Origin: Kribbella turkmenica
GTDB taxonomy: Bacteria > Actinomycetota > Actinomycetes > Propionibacteriales > Kribbellaceae
DNA: 64,000 nt
Assembly: GCF_004348725.1 (NCBI RefSeq)
Contig: NZ_SMKR01000006.1
Location: 16,841 to 80,840 of the forward strand
Reading direction: 5' to 3'
Shown here: positions 25,024-33,770 of the stretch, piece by piece
Layout of the letters: every line of letters starts with the position of its first letter
Position numbering within the stretch: position 1 is the stretch's first letter
Program-made: the position numbers and the translations under genes
Notes under the pieces: model-generated
Database searches by the model: none
What the model saw: the letters and a program-made list of their open reading frames with translations, nothing else
What the model was told of the DNA's origin: nothing

Positions 25024-26672
25024 CGACGTTCGGCGCTGTGGTCCGGCACGGCCGCGGCTGGCTTCCGCTCATCGGGCTGGCTGCCCTGCTCGACAGCGCC
25101 GTCACACTCGCGCTGCCGACCGTGCTCGGCCGGTCCGTGGATGCCATTGCCTCGGGCAATGACTCCGAACGCTGGCTGGGACTGGCGGCCGGGCTCATCC
25201 TGCTCGGCGTGGTCTGCGCCCTGGTCGACGTTCTCGCCAGTACGACGTGCGTCGCGGGAACCACCGCGTGGCTCCGGCACCGGCTGGTCCGGCGCGTTCT
25301 CGAAGGCGGGCCGGAAGGGGTACGCCGGTTCGACACAGGCGACCTCGTCAGCCGGGTGTCGGGCAGCGCGAGCGACGCGGCCCAGGCCGGACCGGCAACC
25401 GTGACCGCCGTCGCGGCAGTCATTCCCCCGGTCGGAAGCCTCGTCCTGCTGGCGTTGATCGATCCCTGGCTGGCGGCCGCGTTCCTCGCCGGCGTCCTGC
25501 TGGTGATCGCGGTGCTGTGGGTGTTCGCCCGCCGAACCACTGAGATCAGCCTCGCCTACCAGGAAACACAGGGGCGGATCGCGGCGCTGCTGACCGAGGC
25601 TCTTGCCGGGATCCGTACCATCGCGGCCGCCGGGACTGCCGGCCAGGAGGAACGCCGGGTGCTGGGGCTGCTGCCGGAACTGCACCGGCAGGGCCTGTTG
25701 ACCTGGCACGTCCTGGCCCGCTCCGGCGCCCAGGCGGCGATCGTCGGGCCGCTGGTCCTGGTCGCAGTACTGGCCATCGGCGGCCTGCAGCTCGTCGACG
25801 GCCGGATCACCGCCGGCGAGCTGTTCGCTGCCGCGCAGTACGCCGTGATCGGCGCGGGTCTCGGCAGTCTGACCGGCCTCCTGGGCGAGCTCGCCCGGGC
25901 CCGGGCCGGCATCCGGCGCAGCGCCGAGGTGCTGGCTGTCAATCCAGTTGCCTATGGCATTCTTTCGCTTCCGCCAGGACCAGGGCGCCTGGTGTACGAC
26001 GACGTCAGCGTCGTCGTGGACGGTGTGCCGCTGCTCGATCACGTCGACCTGAACCTTCCCGGTGGAGCGACCGTCGCCGTGGTCGGACCCAGCGGCGCGG
26101 GCAAGTCGGTGCTGGCAGCTCTGGCAGGGCGGCTGCGTGATCCGGACTCGGGTCTGGTGCTGCTCGACGGCGTACCGCTGCAGGCGGTGCGGCGGTCCGT
26201 ACTGCGCCGGGCGGTCGGCTGTGCCTTCGAGCGCCCCGTGCTGGTCGGTAGGACGGTGTCCGAGTCCATCTCGGGCGGGCGGATCGCACCGGTCGAAGTA
26301 CTCGCGGCCGCCCGGGCCACCCACGCGCACGACTATGCCAGCCGGTTGCCGCAGGGCTACCACACGCCGTTGCCCGAGGCGCCGATGTCCGGCGGGGAGG
26401 CACAGCGGCTCGGGCTGGCGCGCGCCTGGCACACCGGTCGGCTGCTGGTGCTGGACGACGCCACCTCGAGTCTCGACACCGCCACCGAGCGGCAGATCAG
26501 CCGGACACTGACCGAGGACCGCCACCGCCGTACCCGGCTGATCGTCACCCATCGCGCGTCCACGGCCGCTCGCGCGGATCTGGTGGTCTGGCTCGACCGC
26601 GGCCGGGTTCGCGCGGTCGGACCCCATCAGCGGTTGTGGCAGGACCCGTCGTACCGGGAGATCTTCGGATGA
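25020..26672 (+). CDS. lanT1: ABC half-transporter, lanthipeptide export (membrane + ATPase domains)
   Basis: A 550-residue type-1 ABC exporter half. The GTG start overlaps the oligopeptidase stop (GTGA). The first 310 residues hold six hydrophobic helices. The ATPase domain has Walker A GPSGAGKS near 356-363, the signature MSGGEAQRLGLARAW, Walker B RLLVLDDATSSLD and the H-loop VTHRAS. It overlaps the next ABC gene by four bases, so both are made together and probably form a heterodimer that exports the lanthipeptide. No C39 peptidase domain is present, in keeping with leader removal by the separate oligopeptidase. Confidence 0.92.
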   Translation: MTTFGAVVRHGRGWLPLIGLAALLDSAVTLALPTVLGRSVDAIASGNDSERWLGLAAGLILLGVVCALVDVLASTTCVAGTTAWLRHRLVRRVLEGGPEGVRRFDTGDLVSRVSGSASDAAQAGPATVTAVAAVIPPVGSLVLLALIDPWLAAAFLAGVLLVIAVLWVFARRTTEISLAYQETQGRIAALLTEALAGIRTIAAAGTAGQEERRVLGLLPELHRQGLLTWHVLARSGAQAAIVGPLVLVAVLAIGGLQLVDGRITAGELFAAAQYAVIGAGLGSLTGLLGELARARAGIRRSAEVLAVNPVAYGILSLPPGPGRLVYDDVSVVVDGVPLLDHVDLNLPGGATVAVVGPSGAGKSVLAALAGRLRDPDSGLVLLDGVPLQAVRRSVLRRAVGCAFERPVLVGRTVSESISGGRIAPVEVLAAARATHAHDYASRLPQGYHTPLPEAPMSGGEAQRLGLARAWHTGRLLVLDDATSSLDTATERQISRTLTEDRHRRTRLIVTHRASTAARADLVVWLDRGRVRAVGPHQRLWQDPSYREIFG

Positions 26673-28363
26673 GGCGCGAACTCGGGTTCGGGGTGGCCGC
26701 CCTGCGGCGGCGGCCGGCGCTGGAGTTCGCCGCCTGGTCCCTCCCGGAGATCCTGCCGACCGCGGTCTACGGGATCGCGGTCGCCCACGCGACGGACGCG
26801 TTCCTCGCCGGCCGGGGGGCGACGGGACTTGCCTGGCTGGGTGGCCTGGTGGCGGCTGCGTGTCTCGGAGCCGTCGGCGCCCGGCAGGCGTACCGGCGGC
26901 TCGGTGACCTGGTCGAGCCGTTCCGGGACGAACTGGTCCGCCGGGTGGTGAGCGGTGCGCTGCGCAACGCCGGCCGGATCGACGGAGCGGTGTCGCGGCT
27001 GAACCGGCAGGTCGAGATCGTCCGGGACACGTTCGCCGGACTGATCGTGGTGACCCGGACGTTCACCATCACCGTGGTCGGTGTCGTGACCGGTCTGCTG
27101 TCGCTCGACCCCTTGATCGCGGCACTCGTCGTTCCGCCGTTCCTGCTCGGCTTCGCCGCGTCGCTGGCCATCCTCGGCCTGGCGGCCGACCGGATGAAGG
27201 CCTCCTTGTCCGCCGACGAGCAACTGGCGACGTCGGCGGGTACGGCGTTCGCTGCGGTTCGGGACGTCACCGCGACCGGTGCCGAGGACTTCACCGCGAA
27301 CCTGGTCGGTGAACCGGTCGAGGCGCACGCGGCGGCCGAGCGAGCGCTGGCCAGGGTCGCCGCGCTCCGGACTCTCTGCTTCGCCGTCGGCGGATGGCTG
27401 CCCCTGCTGATCCTGCTCGCGGCGGGTCCATGGCTGGTCGGACGCGGCGTGAGCACCGGCACCCTGCTCGGCGGGTTGACCTACGTATTGCTGGGCCTGC
27501 AGCCGGCGCTGAGCACTGTCATGTCCGCACTCGGGGACGGCGGACTCCGGTACGTCGTCACCCTCGGTCGCATCCTGGACACCGGAGCTCCGGCCGAGCG
27601 GCCCGCGTCGATCTGCCTGCCTCGCGGCCACCAGGTGAGGCTGCACAAGGTCTCCTTCGCGTACGGCCCCCAGGCGGAGCCGGTGCTGCGGTCGCTGGAT
27701 CTCGTCGTACCGGAAGGTGACCACCTCACCGTCGTCGGTCCGAGCGGCATCGGGAAGTCGACTCTCGCCGCACTCGTCTGCGGGATGTTCCCGCCGACCG
27801 AGGGAAGGCTGCTCGTCGGTCGCGTTTCACCGCATGAACTGTCCCCCGAGCAGCTGGCGCGGACGCGTGTACTGATCCCCCAGGAGGCGTATGTCTTCTC
27901 GGGCACGGTCCTCGACAACCTCTCCTACCTCGCTCCGGAGGCTCCGGTCGCTCACGTGAATCGGGCGATCGAGGCTGTCGGGGCCGAAGCGCTGGTCGCG
28001 CGGCTCGGGGGGCCGAAGGCGTCGATCCGGCCCGGCCAGCTCTCGGCCGGTGAGCGGCAGCTGATCGCCCTGGTCCGGTCCTATCTGTCGCCGGCACCGC
28101 TGGCCGTGCTCGACGAGGCCACCTGTCACCTGGATCCCGAGGCCGAGCGGCGCGCCGAGGAAGCATTCTCGGCCCGGCCCGGAACACTGATCGTCGTCGC
28201 GCACCGGATCAGCTCGGCGTTGAGAGCACGCCGGATCCTGGTCCTGGACGGGAACGAGGCCATGGTCGGGCGGCACACGACCTTGGTGCGCGAGTCACCG
28301 CTGTACCGGGACCTCCTCGGTCACTGGCAACCGCGACCCGATCAGATCCAGCCTGCCTCCTGA
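26669..28363 (+). CDS. lanT2: ABC half-transporter, second subunit of lanthipeptide exporter
   Basis: A 564-residue ABC exporter half starting with an ATG that overlaps the upstream stop (ATGA). Six hydrophobic helices precede the nucleotide-binding domain with Walker A GPSGIGKSTLAALVCG near 357-372, signature LSAGERQLIALVRSYL, Walker B PLAVLDEATCHLD and H-loop VAHRIS. The signature is LSAGE rather than LSGGQ. The two half-transporters differ considerably, supporting a heterodimer. The 3' end overlaps the convergent LuxR-type gene by 22 bases. Confidence 0.92.
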   Translation: MRRELGFGVAALRRRPALEFAAWSLPEILPTAVYGIAVAHATDAFLAGRGATGLAWLGGLVAAACLGAVGARQAYRRLGDLVEPFRDELVRRVVSGALRNAGRIDGAVSRLNRQVEIVRDTFAGLIVVTRTFTITVVGVVTGLLSLDPLIAALVVPPFLLGFAASLAILGLAADRMKASLSADEQLATSAGTAFAAVRDVTATGAEDFTANLVGEPVEAHAAAERALARVAALRTLCFAVGGWLPLLILLAAGPWLVGRGVSTGTLLGGLTYVLLGLQPALSTVMSALGDGGLRYVVTLGRILDTGAPAERPASICLPRGHQVRLHKVSFAYGPQAEPVLRSLDLVVPEGDHLTVVGPSGIGKSTLAALVCGMFPPTEGRLLVGRVSPHELSPEQLARTRVLIPQEAYVFSGTVLDNLSYLAPEAPVAHVNRAIEAVGAEALVARLGGPKASIRPGQLSAGERQLIALVRSYLSPAPLAVLDEATCHLDPEAERRAEEAFSARPGTLIVVAHRISSALRARRILVLDGNEAMVGRHTTLVRESPLYRDLLGHWQPRPDQIQPAS

Positions 28364-28944
28364 GCCTTCCGGACCGCCTCGATCCGGCTGCGCGCCTCGG
28401 TCTTCGTCAGGATGTGCGACAGGTAGTTCCGGACCGTTCCCGCGGTCAGGTTGAGCCGTCGCGCGATCTCCTGGGCGGTCGCGCCCGTCGTCACCAGCCG
28501 CAGCACCTCGCACTCCCGCTCGGTGAGCGGATTCTTGACCGCTCGCAGGGCAGCCACGGCAACCCCCGCATCGATCACTGCCGCGCCCTGCGCCAGCTGC
28601 CTGACAGCCTCCGCCAGATCGGCGGGCGACGCGTCGGTGGCGATGAACCCGACCCGCGGTGCCAGCCGGACAAGCGCGAGACTGGCCCCGTTGAGCAGGT
28701 TGCGGTCGATCAGGATCAGGATGCCGGGCTCGCGCAACTGACTGCACAACTCCTCGATCCTGATCTTTCCGTCCAGCATCGGATCGAGCACGACCACATG
28801 CGGCCGCGTCCTGTCCACCGCGGGCAGGACGTCGTCGGCCGTCTCGACCTCCGCCAGCACCTTCAGATCAGCTTCTTGTGACAGCACCGCGGCAAGCGCC
28901 CCTCGTACCAACGCGCCGTGATGCCCGAGCACGACTCGGATCAC
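28342..28944 (-). CDS. LuxR/NarL-type regulator with degenerate receiver domain, likely lanthipeptide cluster regulator
   Basis: A 200-residue response-regulator-like protein. The C-terminal LuxR HTH is intact: LTERECEVLRLVTTGATAQEIARRLNL then TVRNYLSHILTKTEARSR. The receiver has a phosphate-accepting Asp candidate (VVVLDPML), but the acidic pair normally at the N terminus (VVDDH) reads VLGHHG and the conserved lysine (LLKD) reads IATD, so ordinary phosphorylation is doubtful. No histidine kinase is nearby. In SapB-type clusters the orphan regulator RamR has the equivalent place. The GTG at 28944 is preferred over a GTG at 28971 because its site spacing is better. It overlaps the end of the second ABC gene on the other strand. 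Confidence 0.85.
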   Translation of the reverse strand: MIRVVLGHHGALVRGALAAVLSQEADLKVLAEVETADDVLPAVDRTRPHVVVLDPMLDGKIRIEELCSQLREPGILILIDRNLLNGASLALVRLAPRVGFIATDASPADLAEAVRQLAQGAAVIDAGVAVAALRAVKNPLTERECEVLRLVTTGATAQEIARRLNLTAGTVRNYLSHILTKTEARSRIEAVRKAQEAGWI

Positions 28945-29220
28945 GCCCCTGCCCCCCAGGTATCGCGACACCTCTTCGGAGACTCCCCAGTCACGAAAAG
29001 TACCAGGAACCCCCTCCCGGTGACGCTTAGTGTGGATCGTCCAGGTGGGTTTGTCACGCCCTCACTTTCCTCGACATCGGATATCCGGGCCGAAGGAGCG
29101 GTGCGCCACCTCCGGATCGTCCTCCGGAGATCGGGGGGGCCGTCGCCCGAGACGGGGCGGGACACCCCCGGGCGGGCGGTCAGCGCAGCGCTCGGGCTCG
29201 GGCCGGTGGACCGCTGCCGG

Positions 29221-29802
29221 CTACGCGACGACCACCCGGTGCCATGGAGTCAGCTTCGACGGATTGAGGACGATGTAGATCGTCTCGATCTCGGTCGGGG
29301 TCGTGGTCAGGGTGATGACGGCGACGGCTCTGGCGGCCTGACGGAGGATCAGGCCGGGGTGCCCGTTGACCGGTTCGGTGCTCAGGTGGGTGCCGGGGTG
29401 GCGGGTCAGCAGGGTCGCGGCGTGAGTGGCTACCTGGTCGGCGCCCTGCATCGGGTGCGGCGTGGTTCTCAGATGGCCACCGGTGTCGGTGATCAGGGTG
29501 ACGTCGCCGGCCAGAGTCGCGCGCAACCCGGGTACGTCGCCAAGAGTGCAGGCCAGCGCGAAGCGGTGGACCAACGGGTTCACCGGTTCGAGGCCGACGA
29601 GCTCGATCGTGCTGGCCAGCTGCGTCAGCCAGGAGCGTGGTTCGACCTCGTCTCGTTCGGCCGGCGCGAGGGCATACCAGCGGCGGTACGTCTCCTGGAC
29701 CACCCGCTCGGCGGTGGCCGGTGACCCGAACCTCCACTGGGCGATCTCGAGGAGGTGCTCGCGTTCCTCGAGGAGCTCGGCCAGCGATGCGGTGACTTCC
29801 AT
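29221..29802 (-). CDS. ECF41-like protein lacking sigma region 4, with SnoaL-like C-terminal domain
   Basis: A 193-residue protein. Residues 8-70 resemble region 2 of an ECF sigma factor (LEIAQWRFGSPATAERVVQETYRRWYAL, aligned by eye with LFGIAYRMLGSASEAEDLVQDVWLKW of the next gene). The region then passes straight into a SnoaL-like domain from about residue 75 to the end, which has the IYIVLNPSKLTPWH segment corresponding to the ECF41 NPxKL motif. The DNA-binding region 4 between them is missing. It starts eight bases after the full-length ECF41 gene and is on the same message. It may bind core polymerase or the partner sigma factor without recognising a -35 element (inference). Confidence 0.65.
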   Translation of the reverse strand: MEVTASLAELLEEREHLLEIAQWRFGSPATAERVVQETYRRWYALAPAERDEVEPRSWLTQLASTIELVGLEPVNPLVHRFALACTLGDVPGLRATLAGDVTLITDTGGHLRTTPHPMQGADQVATHAATLLTRHPGTHLSTEPVNGHPGLILRQAARAVAVITLTTTPTEIETIYIVLNPSKLTPWHRVVVA

Positions 29803-29809
29803 GGTGTTC

Positions 29810-30682
29810 TCAGTTCTCGAAGGCGGCGAGCTTGGCCGGGTTCAGCTGCCAGAGCACTTGCTCGATGCCGGCGGCCGACGCGTTCACGGTGAGCAGCGCG
29901 AAGGCGACGCCGTCGCGGCGCAGGACCGCGACCGCCTGGCCGTTCGCCGTTCCCAGCTCGACGTCGGCACCTTCCCAGAAGCGGTCGGCGAACGCCTTGT
30001 GGTACTTCGCCACCCGCTCCATCCCCACCACCGGGAACCGGGACGCGCGGACGGCGCCACCCCCGTCGGAGTAGCTGATCGCGTCCTCGGCCAGCAACTG
30101 CTCGAGCGCCTCCAGGTCGCCGGACCGGGCCGCGGTGACGAACGCGCTCAACAGCTCCCGCCGCTCCTGGCCGGTGACCGGGTTGTGGCGTTCGGCAACG
30201 ATTCGCTTGCGCGCCCGGCTGACCAGCTGCCGGGTCGCGGTCTCGGAGGACCCGATGATCTCGGCGATCTGGCCGTACGGGTAGTCGAACGCCTCCCGCA
30301 GGATGTACGCCGCCCGCTCGGTGGGCGACAGCCGTTCCAGGATCAGCAGTACGGCGAACTCCAGCGCCTCGTTGCGTTCGGCGCCGAGCGTCGGATCGGC
30401 GCTGGTGTCGACCGGCTCCGGCAGCCACGGCCCGATGTACGTCTCCCGCCGTACCCGGGCGGACTGCATGGTGTTGATCGCCAGCCGGGTGATCGCCGTC
30501 GCCAGGTAGGCCGCCGGGTTCGACACCGCGGCCCGGTCGGCGGTCTGCCACTTCAGCCAGACGTCCTGCACCAGGTCCTCGGCCTCGGAAGCACTGCCGA
30601 GCATCCGGTACGCGATGCCGAACAGCCGTGGCCGCACCTCGGCGAAAACGGCCGCCGCCTGCTCCAACTCCATCGAGGTCAT
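29810..30682 (-). CDS. sigJ: ECF41-family RNA polymerase sigma factor (SigJ-like) with SnoaL-like domain
   Basis: A 290-residue sigma factor. Region 2 (FGIAYRMLGSASEAEDLVQDVWLKW, then NPAAYLATAITRLAINTMQSARVRRE) is near residues 15-75, region 4 (LSPTERAAYILREAFDYPYGQIAEIIGSSETATRQLVSRARKRI) near 110-155, and a SnoaL-like C-terminal domain near 170-290 ends in VLWQLNPAKLAAF. The C-terminal domain is known in ECF41 factors to control activity in place of a separate anti-sigma factor. ATG at 30682 overlaps the stop of the ferritin-like/CDGSH gene (ATGA). ECF41 factors usually lie beside redox or carboxymuconolactone-decarboxylase-type genes; here the partner is an iron-sulfur protein. Confidence 0.88.
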   Translation of the reverse strand: MTSMELEQAAAVFAEVRPRLFGIAYRMLGSASEAEDLVQDVWLKWQTADRAAVSNPAAYLATAITRLAINTMQSARVRRETYIGPWLPEPVDTSADPTLGAERNEALEFAVLLILERLSPTERAAYILREAFDYPYGQIAEIIGSSETATRQLVSRARKRIVAERHNPVTGQERRELLSAFVTAARSGDLEALEQLLAEDAISYSDGGGAVRASRFPVVGMERVAKYHKAFADRFWEGADVELGTANGQAVAVLRRDGVAFALLTVNASAAGIEQVLWQLNPAKLAAFEN

Positions 30683-32382
30683 TCTTCGCGGAACTTGATC
30701 TCGCGGTGCGTGCCGTCGCACAGCGGCTTGTTCGACGAGTGACCGCATCGGCACAGCGTCACCCGGTTACGGGTCTCCTGCACCTGTCCGTCGGGCCGGT
30801 GCACCGGCAGCCCACCGGTGACCCACAGGGCACTCGCCTGCCCGTCCTCCTCCTCGAGAACCGAGATCGCTCGCGGCAGATCCGGCTCGATCGTCTCCCC
30901 GCCACGGCTGAGCGCGTAGCTGTACGACCCCGAGGGGCAGTGATCGATCCGTCCCATGACGTCGGAGCGTACGTCGCTGTCCCCGGTGTCGGCGAGCATC
31001 TTGGCGATCGGCCGGGTCCGCCCGATGCAGAACGCCGCGTGGATGCACAGCTCGCCGACGCGTTGCGCCGAGATTCCGGTCCCCTCGTGCACGTGCTGCA
31101 TCTCCCGGTACGGCGGCATCGGCGCGGACTCCTTGCCGTCGAAGCCGACGACCGCATGGGTCCCGTCGCAGAACGGCTTCGAGCCGGACCGGCCGCACCG
31201 GCACAGCGCGTACGTCTCCTCGGTCTCGAGCTGCGGCCCGGTTCGCCAGGTGAGCGAGTCGTTCTCCGCGGACACGACCTTGTACTTGCGACGCAGCGGC
31301 ACCCGGCCGTAGACGATGTACGGGCCGCTCGGCAGGACGGCGACGCGCTGGCCCGAGCCGACCGCCCATTGCCGGGCCGTCGGCGCGACGTAGTCGAAGG
31401 TCGGACCAGCCGTGAAGCCCTCCCCGTCGGCCATCTGCATCAGCTCCGAAACCTGGGCCTTGAGCGCGTACATGGTCCCGGTGGCCGCGGACAACATCCG
31501 CGGGCTGCCGTTGAACGCCTGCTCGAGCAGATGCAGCACAGCGCAGTACGTGTGGTTGAACTCCTCCTGCGCGACGCGGATCGGGTGGCCCTCCGGGTGG
31601 TCGGTCAGCCGCGGGTTCGGCCGCATCGGCCGTACGCCGTTCGGGTCGAAGCCGATAGCCTCGCCGGTCGGACCGGACTCGGGGGTGTCACCGCGCCGGT
31701 ACCGGCGACCGAGCTTGAGCTCCTGGAACCGGTAGTAGTGCGCGACCTCGTCACGGTCCGGGTGGAACATGTCCGCATCCCCGTCCCACACCTCGCCGCG
31801 CGCCGTACCCTCACCCTGTTCGACGATCTCCTCGAGGGCCTCGAGCGCGGAGGCGAGGCTGTCGACCACGATCAGCCGCCCGCCGCTGTGCCGGAAGTGG
31901 GCGTTGCTCACCTGCCGGAAAGGGTCGCCGCTGAAGACCGCCTCCTCGCCCAACGACGAGCACAGCGACCGCAGCCCGTGCTCGACGGCGTCGTAGAACT
32001 GCCCGATCGTGTCGTAGTTGTCGTCCTCCGGCGGCGCGCCCGGGAGAGCGGGGCGTTCGATCGCGAGGAACAGCTCCAGCGTCTCCGGACCGAACGGCGC
32101 CAGCGACAGTTCGATCCCGCCGTGCGGCATCCGGCGCGGGTGCGGCGGCAGCATCTCCGGGGTGTCGAGGCGCGGGCGGCCGCCGACGGCGTTCAGGAGG
32201 TTCGCCGCGAGCGCGAGGTGCAGCATCTCCTCGGAGAAGACGCTGCTGACGACCTGGACGGCCTCCGGGTTCCGCTCCGGGTCGAGCGAGTAGAGCGCGC
32301 ACGAGTACGGCGGCAGCGTCGCGTGCTCCAGTTCGAGCGCCCACTGCAGATGTTCACGGAGGCTCTCCAGCGTCCACGTCAT
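30679..32382 (-). CDS. Ferritin-like domain protein fused to two CDGSH iron-sulfur domains
   Basis: A 567-residue fusion. Residues 1-330 form a ferritin-like domain of the iminophenylpyruvate-dimer-synthase type (PF12902-like) with ELEHATLPPYS near 17-27 and SEEMLHLALAANLLNAVGG near 49-67 as metal ligands. A linker contains CDGSH motif 1, CRCGRSGSKPFCDGTH. Next comes a Fer4_19-like segment with CIHAAFCIGRTRPIAK and HCPSGSYSYAL. CDGSH motif 2 is CRCGHSSNKPLCDGTH at the C terminus. CDGSH cysteines and histidine bind redox-active 2Fe-2S clusters, here two per chain. The role is probably iron-sulfur/redox sensing or an oxidative reaction. It is translationally coupled to the ECF41 gene. Confidence 0.85.
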   Translation of the reverse strand: MTWTLESLREHLQWALELEHATLPPYSCALYSLDPERNPEAVQVVSSVFSEEMLHLALAANLLNAVGGRPRLDTPEMLPPHPRRMPHGGIELSLAPFGPETLELFLAIERPALPGAPPEDDNYDTIGQFYDAVEHGLRSLCSSLGEEAVFSGDPFRQVSNAHFRHSGGRLIVVDSLASALEALEEIVEQGEGTARGEVWDGDADMFHPDRDEVAHYYRFQELKLGRRYRRGDTPESGPTGEAIGFDPNGVRPMRPNPRLTDHPEGHPIRVAQEEFNHTYCAVLHLLEQAFNGSPRMLSAATGTMYALKAQVSELMQMADGEGFTAGPTFDYVAPTARQWAVGSGQRVAVLPSGPYIVYGRVPLRRKYKVVSAENDSLTWRTGPQLETEETYALCRCGRSGSKPFCDGTHAVVGFDGKESAPMPPYREMQHVHEGTGISAQRVGELCIHAAFCIGRTRPIAKMLADTGDSDVRSDVMGRIDHCPSGSYSYALSRGGETIEPDLPRAISVLEEEDGQASALWVTGGLPVHRPDGQVQETRNRVTLCRCGHSSNKPLCDGTHREIKFREE

Positions 32383-32486
32383 GCTTGTCTCCCCGATCCG
32401 GTCGCAGGTACCAGTTGCATCGACAGCTGTTCGTCGCCGGACTCGGCCGCCATCGCCGCAGCGGTCATCACGGTTCCAGCGGGCGA

Positions 32487-32891
32487 TCAGGAGCGCGGCG
32501 CGCGGCGATCCTTGCGCTGGGCAAGTTCCTCCTCGGGCACCAGGGTGAACATCTCCTGGTCCGGTGCGCAGAGCATCGTCACCGTGAAGCGCAGGGGGAC
32601 GTCGTCGCGGTTGTTGCCGTCCTGGTAGTGGATGACGTCACCTCCGGGCTCCCAGAACACGTCGCCCGCCGTGAACACCCGCTCCGGCTCGCCTTCGAGC
32701 TCGAACCGCATCTCCCCTTCCAGCACGTAGCCGAAGGCCGGTCCGGAGTGCCGGTGCGGTGGCGCGCCGGGATCGCCCGGCGGGTACTCGATCACCACCG
32801 TCATCGCGTGCGCACCCTCCGGGACGAACGGGGGCGTCACCTCCTGCAGCACCGTGAGTGCTGTCTGCCAAGCCGTCGACCTGGTCTCCAT
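32487..32891 (-). CDS. Cupin-domain protein
   Basis: A 134-residue single cupin. Motif 1 is visible in PPGDPGAPPHRHSGPAFGYVLEGEMRFELEGE (metal ligands H-x-H and the following Glu), motif 2 in GDVFWEPGGDVIHYQDG. It can bind one metal ion and is of the ChrR/small-molecule type with no assignable reaction. The ATG at 32891 has a GAAGGG site; an upstream ATG is possible but has no site. It is 104 bases upstream of the ferritin/CDGSH gene on the same strand and may be in the same transcript. Confidence 0.8.
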   Translation of the reverse strand: METRSTAWQTALTVLQEVTPPFVPEGAHAMTVVIEYPPGDPGAPPHRHSGPAFGYVLEGEMRFELEGEPERVFTAGDVFWEPGGDVIHYQDGNNRDDVPLRFTVTMLCAPDQEMFTLVPEEELAQRKDRRAPRS

Positions 32892-33041
32892 GGCGAACCC
32901 TTCCGTCGTCGCTGCCATCCACTCGCCAGCTAAGACAGCGCAGTACCCCGCCCTGTGACAGCCGCGACACCGCCATCCGGTCACAAACGCGCAAGCTGCC
33001 AGGTCTGAGTAGGCGACATCCGTTTCCCGAAGGAGTTCCGC

Positions 33042-33752
33042 ATGAACGACCGAAGTCCTGTCGTCGTCCTCGTCCACGGCGCGTTCGCCGACGCCAGCAG
33101 CTGGAACGGCGTGGCCGAGCGACTGCTGGAGCGATCGATCGACGTGGTCGCCGTCGCCAACCCGCTGCGCGGCCTGAGCACCGACGCGTCCTACGTTCGC
33201 GACGTCGTCGCCGGAATCGGCCGCCCCGTCCTGCTGGTCGGTCACTCGTACGGCGGCATGGTCATCACCCAGGCCGGGGCCGACAACGAGAACGTGGTCG
33301 GCCTGGTCTACGTCGACGCCTTCGCCCCGGACCACGGCGAGAACGCGTTCCAGCTCTCGCTCCAGTTCCCCGGCAGCACGCTCGGTGACGCGCTGAACGC
33401 CTACCCGGTCGCGGGCGGCAACGAGTTCGCCATCCGGACGGACGACTTCCAGCAGCAGTTCTGCGCCGACGTCCCGGCCGCCGAGGCCGCCCTGATGGCC
33501 GTGACCCAGCGTCCGGTCACCGAGGCCGCGCTGACCGAGGGCCTGCCGGCCCAGACCCCGGCCTGGAAGTCGCTGCCGTCCTGGTTCGTCTACAGCGACG
33601 GCGACCGCAACATCCCGGTCGAGCTGCACCGGTGGCTCGCCGAGCGGGCCGGCGCGAAGGGCCGCAAGGAGATCGCGGGCGCGTCCCACGCCCTCAGCGT
33701 CTCCGAGCCGGCCGCGGTCACCGCGACCATCCTCGAGGCGCTCGGCAGCTAG
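33042..33752 (+). CDS. Alpha/beta hydrolase (EstC / salicylate-esterase-like)
   Basis: A 236-residue hydrolase. The oxyanion strand VVLVHGAFADASSWNGV is near residues 7-23, the nucleophile elbow VGHSYGGMV near 67-75 (Ser70), the catalytic His in GASHALSVSEP near 217, and an Asp in YVDAFAPD. The motif set is that of plant hydroxynitrile-lyase/MES-like bacterial esterases (EstC). A GAAGGAG site precedes the ATG. A strong hairpin follows the stop, so it is a single-gene unit. Its substrate is unknown. Confidence 0.85.
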   Translation: MNDRSPVVVLVHGAFADASSWNGVAERLLERSIDVVAVANPLRGLSTDASYVRDVVAGIGRPVLLVGHSYGGMVITQAGADNENVVGLVYVDAFAPDHGENAFQLSLQFPGSTLGDALNAYPVAGGNEFAIRTDDFQQQFCADVPAAEAALMAVTQRPVTEAALTEGLPAQTPAWKSLPSWFVYSDGDRNIPVELHRWLAERAGAKGRKEIAGASHALSVSEPAAVTATILEALGS

Positions 33753-33770
33753 TGCGGGGGACTCGAACCC

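Noticed and set aside
28945..29220. Possible small gene between the LuxR-type regulator and the ECF-like gene
   Set aside because: No frame has a start site or a plausible composition; probably only promoter DNA.
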